Assembly: GCA_027946555.1 (NCBI GenBank)
Contig: JAPEVC010000057.1
Coordinates: 1 to 64,000 of the forward strand
Length of the DNA stretch: 64,000 nt
Direction of reading: 5' to 3'
Source: Gnomoniopsis sp. IMI 355080
Lineage: Eukaryota; Ascomycota; Sordariomycetes; Diaporthales; Gnomoniaceae
Shown: one piece after another, positions 22,316 to 33,800 of the stretch
Numbering within the stretch: position 1 is the first letter of the stretch
Layout: each line of letters begins with the position of its first letter
Notes under the pieces: model-generated
Database searches by the model: none
The model's input: the letters and a program-made list of their open reading frames with translations, nothing else
What the model was told of the DNA's origin: nothing
Translations under genes and position numbers: made by a program

Positions 22316-23957
22316 TGTGGCGATGTTGCAGGTGATTAACGGAAAGGGTGATGATGGAAGATTCAAAGTTCAAGATTGAAAGTCGAGGGCGAAAGGAAGA
22401 CGACTTGGAGAAAGTTGACGTAGTCGGGAGATGGCGGCGGGTTGAAAGGTGGAAATGATGGACGTCGGCGATGTTGTTCACGGCAGCTGCATGGGACAGC
22501 TCCAGGCATGCGAACGTCGACGCAACAGGTCTCCAGCCTCGTGCTGACTAAGTGCCGTACTTGGTCTGTGCTCCCATTTGCTCAGTGAACATCTCTCGGG
22601 CCGAGTTCAGTGATTTTCTCGGCGGCCGTATAATTTGGCCAGACTGCACTTCGCACGGTCCTCAACAACAGCTGGTGCTGCCACGCTCACCATACCCAGC
22701 AGTTGTACCTTAGAATTGCTTATTGTGGCCTGTCTGGAAGGCCATTGGAAGATGCCACTCGTCTGGAAGGGGCTGTTCCCCACTATTAACCTGCTATTGA
22801 GACTTGACTGGACGGCAGCATGTGCAGGCCCAACCACCCTGGGCTTCCTGGCTACACAGTATGGTGTCATTTGGTTGGTTTTGAGTGAATCCAGGGATTC
22901 CATGCTGCTGTATGATGTGAAGTGGCATTGCAGTACCGAAGCTGAAGAACTGGGCCACTGCAGATGCAGGCGCATGGCAGTTGGGTATTTTGCCGTCTGG
23001 TACGTGCCTTATTACACTAGGGCAATCCGTACATTGCCTCCTTTGCTCCATAGACGCCTACCTGGTATAAACCGTCCGGACTTTGGCCATGTTCTTGTTG
23101 GCGGCCGGGACTTTTCAGGCCCAGGCCCAGCCCCCCCCCCCAAGAGGACCCCGCGTTTCTGCCTATCTAGGTACAGTGCCTACCTAGTAAGTGGGTAGGC
23201 AGGTACGGGGAATATGTGGAACGCATCAAGGTAGGGAGACTTGACCTTCTGGACTTGTTATGGGTCGTCATGTACTGAATACGCTTTACTCCATGGTCTT
23301 CTATTTCGTGAAGTGACTAGAAAATAGAACAGCAATTACTGTGCGTTGACAGAGCTGTCATGTAAGTACTTAGGTCGGCACCTAAAGTTTAAGTGGTTAG
23401 GGGTCCAGCCCGAGATAGCAGAAACGTGGGGTTCACTCCAAGTTATCTGCTCAGCCAAGTACCTCATCGCCGTCTGTTGTATGTGTCGATACTCCAAGAC
23501 ACAGGCCCGCAAAGAGGTCCACTAACAACAGCCCATGCATCATCATCATATGCAGTCACAACCCCAAGTCACCCGCTGCCTCGTCCGGTCGAATCATTGC
23601 CTGCTGCTTTTGTCTCTTACAACTTACTTGGAGTCTTTCCACCTCAACCCCGTCCATCTCTTTTCCCATTCTAGGCTGTGTTTGATGGTATAGTTTGACA
23701 CTTTACTTTCCGAACCTTGCGCTGTTCAACAACTCCCGGAGCCTCACTTGTAATAACCCTTCCACCATCCTGTCGTTCATCACTCCTCTCACGAGGCTCC
23801 TGTTCTGTTCACCCCGACGCCTGTCGTCATCCTGTCCTCGTCCTCCTTGATGCTGGGCCTTCTTCACGCCCGACCGCCACCTACTCCCATCAACAATTGG
23901 TAGTCCATCTTCTACCACCTCTCCTCTCTTCCGACAGCTTTGAACGCCATTCCAAAC
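22316..23957. promoter_or_regulatory. Divergent intergenic region between RPT3 and the 143-residue gene
   Basis: 1.6 kb separates divergent starts at 22315 (-) and 23958 (+). It contains a 187-codon open frame (22635-23198, +) that I do not believe is coding, a C-run near 23132-23141 and TACCTAG-type motifs near 23160-23215 that are common between genes in Sordariomycetes. Confidence 0.45.
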
Positions 23958-24560
23958 ATGTCGACGTCTGCGTCTATCGAGATAATCCCGGCCAAGGTCT
24001 ACGAGACCAGGCAGCGCTCTGCCAAGGCCCAGAGCCCAGCAAGCTCCTCGTCTTCGACCTACTCGAGCTCTCCGCAGACGCCGTCTTCGTCTGACTCTAC
24101 CTCGAAGTCGGCTCAAAAGAGGAAAGCTATCCATGAACGCCGACCAAGCCTTCTTAGTATGTCCTCCCCTTCCAACGGTCCCAGCCTCGTCTCCTGCCAT
24201 CTTGGACAGTGTGCATATGGTACATTGACCACTCTCGCTGACATGCGTCATGTAGGCTCCGCCCTCTCACACTCCGAAGCCCGCACTGTCAACATTGGTG
24301 ACCCAGAAGGCCCGCCTCGACTGGTGAGTCCTGATCGAACCAACGTCCATGATTGATCTCAACGAACCGTACAGCTGACCACTGTCTACTTTCAGATCTC
24401 CTACGTCGCTGCAGGCCAAGGCTTCGCCTGGAACCCCGAAATGTTCCTCCCATCCTACGTCGAGGTTGACTTCGAGCCCCTCCAGAATCGACGAGAGCCC
24501 GTTGTGGACATCATCGTGACCGAGGAGGAGTGCCGCAAATGGCTGTCCGAGGACGCTTAG
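23958..24560 (+). CDS. Conserved hypothetical protein, 143 residues, three exons
   Basis: Exons 23958-24156, 24256-24323 and 24396-24560; donors GTATGT and GTGAGT, acceptors TAG and TTTCAG; the frame is continuous across both joins. The N-terminal third is Ser/Thr-rich low complexity (residues about 25-55), then a basic segment KRKAIHERRPSLL containing a PKA-type RRPS site, and a compact C-terminal part with ISYVAAGQGFAWNPEMFLPSY and an acidic end. The order (disordered Ser-rich arm, RRxS site, short conserved AGQGFxWNPEhFLP block) looks like a small family conserved in Pezizomycotina; function unknown. I cannot assign a name. Phosphoregulation through RRPS is inference. Confidence 0.7.
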
Positions 24561-25782
24561 ACCATAGAGGAATTGCTCACTCCGGCACCAAGTCGAATAC
24601 CTTCTCTCTCAACGGCTCTAGAATGGAACTTCTCGCGACACTTGTTTCTATGCTTTGGTTTCCGGTTTTTATCTTTTCATTCTCCCATTTTCTCATTGGG
24701 CGCATTGGGCAGATTGTTTGACTCTACCACGATTTGTCCCCTCGTGCAACAAGCAATGACGACTCACTACACAACATCATATGCATGGACGACGGCCGGC
24801 GCACATACACCAACGATATCACAGCACAGCACATGGAACCAAGGGGTTGTATTTTCGAGACACTGGGAGTCTTGTGGTACCATGATTTCTAATTCCCCCA
24901 CGGCGAGGACTCGGCAGGGCGTTTTCCCTTTTTTGTTTCCTTAATTTGATTCGGCATTTTACTATGGTCTCGCTTCTGGATAGGGCTTTCTTTTCTTGGG
25001 CATTGGTAAACACACTGATAAGAGGGGGACCACATGGATTGGACTTTCTTACGGATGTTGGACGGCCTAGAGTAGTGTGTTGACTCACCCCTTTCACGCA
25101 ATAAGGACTCTACTTGCAATGTCTTCCTGGCACCGTTTCCGTGACTATTTGATAAACTGTAGCCACCATGAATGGTCTCTGATACTAGATGAGATTCTTT
25201 GGGGTTCTGAACGACGTCCACTTTCTTTCATCACCAGAGACGATCGAGAGCGCATGGCGAACACCGGAGGTACAGGTCCGATGCACAAGGTATTTAACTT
25301 TTTCGTCAAACCTTGAAAAGAGAGCTGAGGCAGACAAGTACCTGGGATTAGCTGCCGCTTACACTGACTCTTGGCAACTCAAATTGCATACCTGCCTACC
25401 TAGATACTTGTACCTACCTAACCCATTGCCTTGTTGCTGCAACCACTTCCGGAGAAGTGTCCCGCTGATAAGCGAAGCGCCCGATTACATGGGGGTCCCC
25501 GCCCCGAGTTTCGGAGAGAGCCTGGGTCAGTTACCGAGCACGGGCCAATGCTACATAGTGTACCTAACCACGACGCGGGTGCCCCAATTCAAGACGCGCT
25601 TCGAATTTCAACACCCCAAAGTACGAAAATATTCAAGACGTCGAGGGACGGCGAGTGAACGTATATTGTCTTTACGGCATCCCCGCCTAGAACAATAGCA
25701 AAATACACATAATAATTGCCATAATAAGCTGAGACATGCTTTTCCCGCTCCCAATTCGAACCCTGCACACCTAGTTGCTGCA
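24561..25782. other. Intergenic region
   Basis: 1.2 kb between two + genes; no credible gene. Contains TACCTACCTA-type motifs near 25390-25420. Confidence 0.45.
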
Positions 25783-26811
25783 ATGAACAGACCAGCTCGA
25801 CGGCGCTCCTCCAAAAACCAATCTTCCACTGGGCCCCCAACCTCTTCTTCAGCAGCACAATCAAACAACAACAACAACAACAACAACAGCACCACGACTA
25901 CCACCACCATGGACGGTGCACACCGCAAGATCGAACTTCAGTCCCCAGAGGACTTGACCTACCTCATCACCAACGTACGCCGCGCTGCGGCAGAGCACCT
26001 AAGCGAGGCATTCCCACCCGTCGCGGGCGATGATGCAGGAGGAGACGAGCTGCGCGTGCGCATTGAGCAGATGGTAGATGAGGTATGTTTCATTTCTTCT
26101 TATATGCGTTCAAGTTAAAGAACGTGTGTGTGTATAGGACTCACACGTTCTTTAACTTGAAAACACCGTGACACTAAAATAGAAAAAAAACAGTACATCT
26201 CCCAAACCTTCACGCTAGCCGCGCCCAACCTCTGCATCAACGGCTTCGACCTGGACGCAAAAACCTTCCCCGCCGTCTACCTGGCCTCCCCCAACACCAC
26301 TCACGCTGCCACCGCCGTTCCCACCGAACCCGAAGAAATTATCCAATTCGAGCCCTTTGATGCGCGCAAACGCGCCCGCGTCGAGGAGCTCGCGCGCGAA
26401 GAAGAGGACCTCATGCGCGAGATCGCCACGCTTAAAAAGACCGTTCCCGCCGCGACGGCGAAACAGTATGCCGAGACGTTTTGGGCGGGCTTGCAGGGCG
26501 ATCAGGAGTTGTTTGAGGCGGCCAAGGCGAGCGTGAGCAAGGAAGACGAGGAGAAGGAGGAGGACGACGAGGCAGAGGAACAAGAAGGAGGTAAGAAAAA
26601 CAGCAACAAGAACAAGAAGAAGAAGAAGGACAAGGGTGACAAGAGGGTGTTGTTGGAAGGGCTGGGGCAAGTAGAACGGCGGGACGATGTTGAGAAGGGG
26701 TATAGAGGCGTGGTGGAGACGTTAGGGCGGTTGAAAAGGGAGATGCCTGCTACTGTGGCGAGGATGGAGAGGGCGCGGATTGCGGGGGAGTATGTGGTCA
26801 CCGAGCGATGA
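25783..26811 (+). CDS. MIS14: Kinetochore protein Mis14/Nsl1 (Mis12 complex)
   Basis: Subunit of the Mis12/MIND complex that links inner kinetochore to the Ndc80 complex. Exons 25783-26082 and 26194-26811 (donor GTATGT, acceptor AAAACAG, phase 0) give 305 residues; a second in-frame ATG at 25909 with an excellent context (CCACCATGG) would give 263 and starts right at the conserved block, so it may be the true start. The diagnostic Mis14 N-terminal motif HRKIELQSPEDLTYLI follows that ATG. Then come a helical segment, INGFDLDAKTFP, a long coiled coil (REEEDLMREIATLKK) and a Glu/Lys-rich acidic-basic stretch typical of fungal members. A run of AAC codons (about 25864-25888) encodes poly-Asn ahead of the second ATG. 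The intron holds a striking hairpin (separate entry). Confidence 0.85.
26109..26161. repeat. Perfect 20-bp inverted repeat inside the MIS14 intron
   Basis: Arms 26109-26128 and 26142-26161 are exact reverse complements, with a 13-nt loop (26129-26141). They sit wholly within the 111-nt intron 26083-26193. In RNA this would form a very stable hairpin that encloses a decoy acceptor (TATAG ending at 26137) and shortens the donor-to-branch distance. Confidence 0.9.
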
Positions 26812-27441
26812 GGGAGTGGGGGCAAAGCCCTTTCTTTGGAAATTCTTGCAATCTTGAGGGCATCGGTGGGCGTTTTTCTTTGGCAGGGGGGGCGTTGGTG
26901 GGCTAGGTAATGAATGGGCTTCTACATTTGGAATGATACCAGGGCGGGGGACAAGCGTTGATGACGGTGATGGAGGTGCAACATACAGGGCAATAATGCG
27001 TCTCGAGGCACAACCTGCTTAGTAACAGCCTACGCGGAGCATATTGTACAAAGTTATGGTTCGTAGACCGTTCCATTGAAATGCACCTCGTGCATCTTTG
27101 CATCGCAGACGGGTCGTCTGAGCGTGAGGCACGGCTGACAATGTCGTTGTAGGGCATAGGACGCGAGGGAGTTGACTACGGCCCTTCCGGGTCTGAATAA
27201 GGAAGATAATGCAGTTCCCGGGCTAGGTTCGGCCATTTTCAACTCCCTTGTATTCCAGGAAATATTCTTTGATGATGTAGGGCACCCTGTATATGTGGCG
27301 TACCGCCTGCCGCATCAGGTTTTTGCCATGTGTCTCTCTATGAAAACTACGCCTGACCCTCCCATAGCTCAATAAGCCCCTTACTTGTTGCCGCCTTACA
27401 CCTCAACACCCCTCAAACATCCCCAACAAAAAGCACTTTGT
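26812..27441. other. Intergenic region between convergent MIS14 and SEC14
   Basis: 630 bp of convergent 3' flank. No gene recognised. Confidence 0.5.
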
Positions 27442-28763
27442 CTATGCCGCAGTAGGAGCCTCAGCCTTGGCCTCTTCCGCAACGACAGGAGCCTGGGCTT
27501 CCTGTGCCGCAGGCGCAGGCGCATTGTCGTCCTTCTTGGTCTCGATAGTGTTGTCCGCCGCAGCGGGCGCACCAGCCTTCTTCTCCCACTTGGCCGGCTT
27601 GGCATACTCGGCCTCCTTCCATGGGCCCATGTCGCTGAACATGCAGCCGCCGGGGCACTCGCACGATCCACCAAAGGCCTTGGGCAGGCTCTCGGCGGGG
27701 ACCTGAGCGAGCAGCTCCTTCTGATAGCCGCTGCCGAGGATGTTGATCTTGCTCACGGTGACAGGGTCGATCCAGCCCTTGACGACGGACCAGATGGTGG
27801 AGAAGCCCCAGGGTGCGTTGATGACGTACAACTTGCCGAGGCGCTCGGGGTAGTAGTTCTGGCTCATGTTGGAGGCCGACTTGAGGTAGCCGTACACGGA
27901 GGGGGCCTTGCCCAGGCCGACGCCCTTGAGGTCCATGATTGTGCAGCACGTCTCGAGGAGGTGGCCCGACTTGCGCGAGCAGGCGGGCAGACGAGGGTCG
28001 GCAACTCGCTCGTACTCGACAGCCAGATTGGTCAGCATACGATCTCCCGTGGTGATCTTGTTCATAGCGTTGAGGTCGACCTTGCCGAGCTGCTCGATGT
28101 ACACTGGTCGACCGTCCTGTAAGATGGTGTTAACGATTGTAACATTCAAGACATGTGCTCCTCCAGTTGCGAGACATGCTCGGTCCACGGTGGCAAGAAA
28201 TGTACCTTGTCAGTCTTGTGGTAGTACTGAGGGTAGTACTCGAATATCTTCTCCTTCTCGGGATACTCCCAAGTGGGCAGAAGCTCGTCCAGCTTAGTCT
28301 CCTTCCGCCATTGCTCTGCAGCAACGAACCTGCGGGAAAGGGCGTCAACAATCCGTTCTCTCACTCCTCATTGTTCATGCGCAGATCACAGCTGTCCTTG
28401 TCTGTTTCTTTTGAAAAGGAAGGTGGGGGGGGGGAGCAGTGCTCACATTGCCTCGGTAGCAGCAAGATCGAACTTGCGCGCACGCAGGAACCGCAGCTGT
28501 AGATATTATGGTTAGCCATACGCCATTTCAAACATGCCATTTGTCTCGAGTGCTCGTCTCGAAGAACAACGTACCAGCGTGAGAGTGTCCAGACGGTCGG
28601 TGTAGCCCTTTGACTCGAGCGATGTCCGCAGCTGCTTGACCTTCTCGATCTGTTCAGGCGTCAAGTGGCCCGGGTGGCCATCCTGCTTGACGGGGGCGAC
28701 GGTTGGGAAGTCATAGTCGTCGTACTTGGGGTCGAGCTCTGCGGTGTTGGTAGGGGCAGCCAT
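27442..28763 (-). CDS. SEC14: SEC14 phosphatidylinositol/phosphatidylcholine transfer protein
   Basis: CRAL-TRIO lipid transfer protein needed for Golgi secretory traffic and phosphoinositide balance. Four exons on the minus strand: 28763-28575, 28496-28447, 28329-28206, 28116-27442; phases match and give 345 residues. Conserved N-terminal CRAL-TRIO-N helices contain LRFLRARKFDLAATEAM across exon 2; the lipid-binding core includes DGRPVYIEQLGKVD, TCCTIMDLKGVGL, YPERLGKLYVINAPWGFSTIW and INILGSGYQKELL, followed by PKAFGGSCECPGGC, all as in yeast Sec14. After about residue 280 there is an Ala/Pro/Glu/Lys-rich tail that is not part of the fold. Start chosen at MAAPTNTAEL; an upstream in-frame ATG (28808) adds non-conserved residues. 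Confidence 0.94.
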
Positions 28764-29852
28764 GGTGAAGGAGGTCTCGTGGAAACAAGTGGGACGGAGA
28801 GAAAGCAAAGGAGTGAGGCGTAGGGCGAACGGAGGTGAGACTTAAAAATTAAAAAAGATGAAGTTGGCTGCTACACTGGAAACAGAGCTGGAGAGAACAG
28901 GAATTTGCTGTAGAAAGTTGTCGAAAGGGGTCCAGATAGACACAGTTGTCCTAAAAAGATCACCAGGGGTCGCTTGGTGGAGACGGGGAAACACAGCACG
29001 CCTACGAGGTTGGCTCCTTATTTGATTCGATGTGGCCCGTGTTGTTTAGTATGGTGGGGGCAAGGCTTGAGTGCCAAATGTTGCCTTCGTCATACCTGGC
29101 CGTGCCGGTTGCCACGCAGACAGGATTGACTGCCCTGGGTGGGGTCGTCGGCTAGTCCGCAGCACCCCACGCTTCAGACCCCTCTCGTCCCTAAAACATG
29201 ACTGCAATTCGTTATAAATCCTACGTAGTAGTGCATTTTCAGTAGACCCGGGTCTGATCTAGGCTACACCTCACCAGCGTTCATGACCACCACTTCCCCA
29301 GGTTTTGCCCATTCAGGGTCTTGGAATGTGGCACATGCGACAACGAGGGTATTTCAAGCATCTTCGACTCTGTATGGGCCATCTATACGGTGTACGAAAT
29401 CACCGTCAGCTGAGACGTTTCACCGGTCACGATTATGGACTGACAGCAGGACCTCATCTGCCATTACATCCGAGTTGGCTGCACACTGCATTGTTCCTGG
29501 GCACAGTAGGACATGTCTTGCGCTGTGAAATAAGTGCATCAGCAGGTAGACGGAAGATGACGTCAAATTTTATGCTCGTCGGCCGAGATGTGAAGAGTCC
29601 TGGGACGAGGCTAGAGTAAAAGGACTGGCTTGAGACCCTCTTTTCTGTAGTCTACTCCAATCTTCTTCTGACTCGGTCAGCATGGCCGCCTGTCCCTCAC
29701 TACCTGGGAGGGCTCGTCGTTGTAGACCTCGAAGGGGGCCCGTGGCTTTTATTTCGCCAGCCGTGTTGAGGCGTCCATTTTTATGAAAAGTGTCCGTCAC
29801 GGTCCAAGTCGGATCAGTTTCTGTGTCAGGGGTCCAATCTCTTAAGACTGTC
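28764..29852. other. Intergenic region; SEC14 promoter
   Basis: 1.1 kb upstream of SEC14 and downstream of prefoldin subunit 3. No gene recognised; short open frames at 29283-29619 have no support. Confidence 0.5.
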
Positions 29853-30839
29853 TCAACCGCCCCCAGACTTGGCCTTTTCCTGGTCCTTACCATTGGCTTC
29901 ACCTTCACCCTTCTCCTTACGCTTCTGGACAACATCCCAGTTGTATACTCTAGCGACCGCAACCTCCATAGTCTGGGATAATATTAGCAACACGAACCCG
30001 AGATAGGCCCCTCCAGCAGTGACATACCGTAATCTGTTCCCGCAAGAACTCGAGGTCCTCCTCGCAGTTTTCTAAGCTCTTCTTCGCATCGCCCAGTCTC
30101 CCAATCAATAGCGTCTCAGCTTCATCTGTGGGGTATGCCAACATCGTGTTTGCACCAAGCCATATGTATACCTCATCTGTTGGTGGCACCTCAGCCTTCG
30201 CAAATAGTGTGTCGTTCAGCTCGAAGGTCGTCTCGATGGGCTCCGACTCGTCCTATTTCCATTTCAGCCTCTGATTGCTTCCTCACGCTCCCAAGATGCA
30301 TGTATTCAGGGCAGCCGTACCGTTCTTGTCTTCAGAAATCGGACAGTGTCGAGTGTCTTTTGTATGTCCGGTATCTTTTCTCTGAGACCTGCCGCCTTGC
30401 GCTGCATCGAGGTCTCCATAAACTGGTATTTCCTGGTCCACGGTCGCTTGTCAACATCCGTTCCTATGCTCCTGACTGAAGTGTTCGGCGAAAGGTGATC
30501 AAGGCAGAGATTGTGATCCATGGTAGGCCTCGTAGACACGTAGTTCGACATCTGCTTCGGCGCACACACTTGCAATCCTCAGATCCCTCTTGATTCGGAA
30601 CCAACCCAGCAACACGACTCACGCAATCATTTCCTGGAATTTGTTCATCGTTGACTCGACCTCGGCGCGCGTCGTGACGTAGTCCTCAACCTTGTCGACG
30701 AAAGGCGCGTACGGTATACCTCGTGGGTTAGTGGGCGCATCTTTGCTGGTGAGTGCAGCTTCTATCAGTATGTGACATCCTCGAGCTTTCCCCTGGTAAT
30801 TTCTTACCCGATTGCAACATTCTTGCCCTTGGTAGCCAT
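29853..30839 (-). CDS. PAC10: Prefoldin subunit 3 (VBP1/PAC10)
   Basis: Alpha-class subunit of the hexameric prefoldin co-chaperone that hands actin and tubulin to CCT. Five exons on the minus strand: 30839-30808, 30745-30623, 30432-30321, 30252-30028, 29972-29853; phases 2, 2, 0, 0 all agree and give 203 residues, the family's normal size. Donors GTAAGA, GTGAGT, GTACGG, GTATGT. Seen: TNPRGIPYAPFVDKVEDY, first coiled coil KFQEMIAKYQFMETSMQRK, hairpin region VPPTDEVYIWLGANTMLAYP, second coiled coil LENCEEDLEFLREQIT, and terminal TMEVAVARVYNWDV. The first exon is only 32 nt; its acceptor at 30746 (CCAG) is set by frame, since the nearer AG (before GTATACC) would shift it. Confidence 0.93.
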
Positions 30840-33800
30840 GTTTGCGACTGTGCCAGCTTGGTCTGGTGCTGTTGTGCAAGGGGGGAAATTGTGTTGCGAC
30901 AGGACGTGAGCTTTCCAGTATTCGCTTGCCTTGGTGGTGGGGTACATTGCTGGCCGGGTAGCCCTGGAAAAGTAATTGACTTAAGCTCCAACCCTAACCC
31001 ATTCAACGTCGGCAAGGCTGAACAGCCTTGCGTTAACGACATGTCTAGTAACTCACGAAAATCTGGCGATTTTCCTTCACTTGCAGTTTTGGACACCATA
31101 TGGAAATGCTACAAACCCGATACCTATGCCACGTCGGCCTTTTCGCTCAAGTCTGACCATCTAGATAACCCGTGACTTTGGGAGAAGTCCTGTGTTCTGC
31201 CGGAAGTTATTATTGTGGGTTTTCACATCATTTAGATCATTGATCTCGTACCTATGCAAAAAGTTCCATCACAACTCAAAACTGTCTACGTGGCGCCTTG
31301 GACGACAAGACACGAACTTAGGAGTTTGGACTTTTGGCTTGGTGGCCAGGACACATCAAATTTCTTAGATCACGCGATGGGAGTCTTTGAGCCCGAATAA
31401 GAAGGAAAATCGTCACTGAGAGATATATTCTGAGACTTGATACAAGGCCCAAGCAGCTTGAGCACGATCGAACTAGAATCCATGGAGTGATGAGAGTATC
31501 ATTTTGGGTAGTTCGTATACACGTGAGTGTGCTGATCAATACTCCAGTTGATCAAAGATCAAGCCTGATCCGAATTGTTCGTGGTGATCTCCTTCACAAT
31601 GGTGGCGGGTCATAGTAGTGGCGCCACAATGCCCTGAACGATGAATTATCCGAACGAAACTAGGTCAGTCTTCGATTCGTTCGGTCATCACGGCCCCTGC
31701 AGTGCTGTCATGTACGGTCTAACGGAGACATGTGCAAGCCAAGAGCGAGAACGTGGACGCCCGCGAAGGGGACATCCTGCAAGGATCGTGATGACCATAA
31801 GTCAATGTCGCCCATGGACGGTGACGCCGTCCAAGCCTATGGACAAGCGTGATTTTACAACCAACCCTCCAGAGCCGCCTAGTCCAAACCAGAGACCGAG
31901 CCTGCCCTTATGCCTAGAACCCTAACGAGCCTGAACCGAATCAAATCCGCATGCACGCATGAAGCGAGCCAGTCAGCAGTTCATGCCGTATTTTGCGGTC
32001 TCTCTGGTGATAATTTGTATTGAGGCATGGTCCCACGGATGTTTTGGTATGGGATAGAAGCCTGGTCCGATAAGCATGACCGCTCCTATTCCCCAAATGC
32101 CTAATCAGATGCGCGAGCCTTGGTCGAACAACGGAAAACGATAGCCTTGGGCTCCAAGATCACTACAATTATTAGGTTTGTCGCTAGCGACATGAATGCT
32201 GAGAATCACAACGACCTTTTACCAGCTCGTATCGCGAGCCACCAGACGCGCGAGCCGTACTAGGACAGGAGCTCAAAACAAGAACAAAGAGGCAGCATTA
32301 TCGGCACACTCCGCGGTATATATGGCAGCCCGTGGCTGCCCAAAAGACATCAGGCCAATGAGAGCAGACAATAACCGCTTACAAAAGAAGGTGGGTTAGA
32401 CAGCCGATGGAACGTATTACCGGCGACGTGATCGCAAACACCGGCGCTGGCCTGACTACCGGGAGCACCTCAGCGTCAGCCGCAGCCGCGAAATTCGGAC
32501 GAAGCACGGTTCCAGTGCTGGAACGAGAAAGAAAAACAACTCTCATGGCCGTCGAGAAGGTCTTGTGGGTACTCCTTAAAGCGCGAGGCAAGAGCCCCTT
32601 GTCGTCGTCTGCACGATCACTCGATCGAGAAAAGACCGCGCAACAGTCCCGGGGCCCCCTCTCTCCGTCTTTCCCATAGACTGACTGCCCGGTAGTTGAC
32701 ATAAGCGACGCTGGCAATGCAAACATTCTCCCATGCGCAGCCGTTGGCCCGAACAAAGGCCAGAGACTGGCTTCAGGCACGCCACGCTTACGGCCAAGTC
32801 CAGGGCAATCGAGCAGATCGAGGTATTTAAACGAGTTCACAAAGAACACCGCGAAAAAAAAATAAAAAATACCAAGGAACTGCAGCTGGACATGTAGGCC
32901 GAGCGCGGTGCTGTCTCTCCACGCACCCAACATTTTCATACGACCAGGTTAATCGCGGTGGGCAACGGCATCCTTATTGCTGTGGTGGAAGTGGTTGCCT
33001 TATTTCCTCAGGTAGACGCCTATTCAGAGATTCTGACAGGCCAGCAGGTCATATTCCTATCAACATCAGTGCACTCATTTGCTGCCTCTGGAAGATAGAC
33101 GGCGCGACTATAAGCCCGAATGAAGTCAATCGCGAAGTCTATATCAATGAACTTGGGAAAATGCGCGACATGCATAGGAGAAGGAAGGGTGCCCATCAAC
33201 ACAAAGTGTATGGCATCCTGCGCTCCTTGGCACAAACATTGCATTTGTCGCGTGCTCATCAGGAGAAGGCTCCTGTCGCGCCTGAATTTCAAGTCCAAAT
33301 ATACTCCAGCCAAGGATCCAGCCCGCGGCTCAAGCCTTCGACGCGACAATCCCGCAAAAGCATCACCTAGGGCCACGATTTGCACAATTTGCGCTTCTAA
33401 AGCTTCTAAGCGGAGTTCAAGCCGTCAACGGCCATGCCTTTTTTTTTTTTGTGAGGGACGTTGGGAAGAAAGTCAGTCCTAGCTGCTAGGCTCGGTCTAT
33501 GCCCGGTCTATGCCTGTCAAAAGGGTAGGCTGTCACTCGTTGCTACGTCGAGCCGCCTGACCGGAGCCTATCCACCGATGCGGAACCATACGCCAGATGC
33601 TCGCGGGGCCCCTTTCAACGTGGCGTCGGGTTGCGGCCGCGCCCGCTAGGCCCATCATGTGAAACAGGTACTGGTGACAGCAAACCATTACCCGCGATAC
33701 TTTTTCAATGGCCGATTGCGTCCCGGATCAAGATGCAGGAAATGTTTCCGGTTCCCTTGTAAACAATCTCATCGGTGCGTGTAAGCGCTATATGAGTTTC

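Noticed and set aside
22635..23198. 187-codon + strand open frame upstream of RPT3
   Set aside because: No domain, odd composition, lies in the divergent promoter region.
26083..26137. Use of TATAG (26133-26137) as the MIS14 acceptor
   Set aside because: Leads to a stop after five codons and loses the Mis14 C-terminal half; the acceptor at 26191-26193 keeps the frame.
32379..32939. 186-codon minus-strand open frame in the frq upstream region
   Set aside because: No family resemblance; overlaps another open frame on the + strand; treated as chance.
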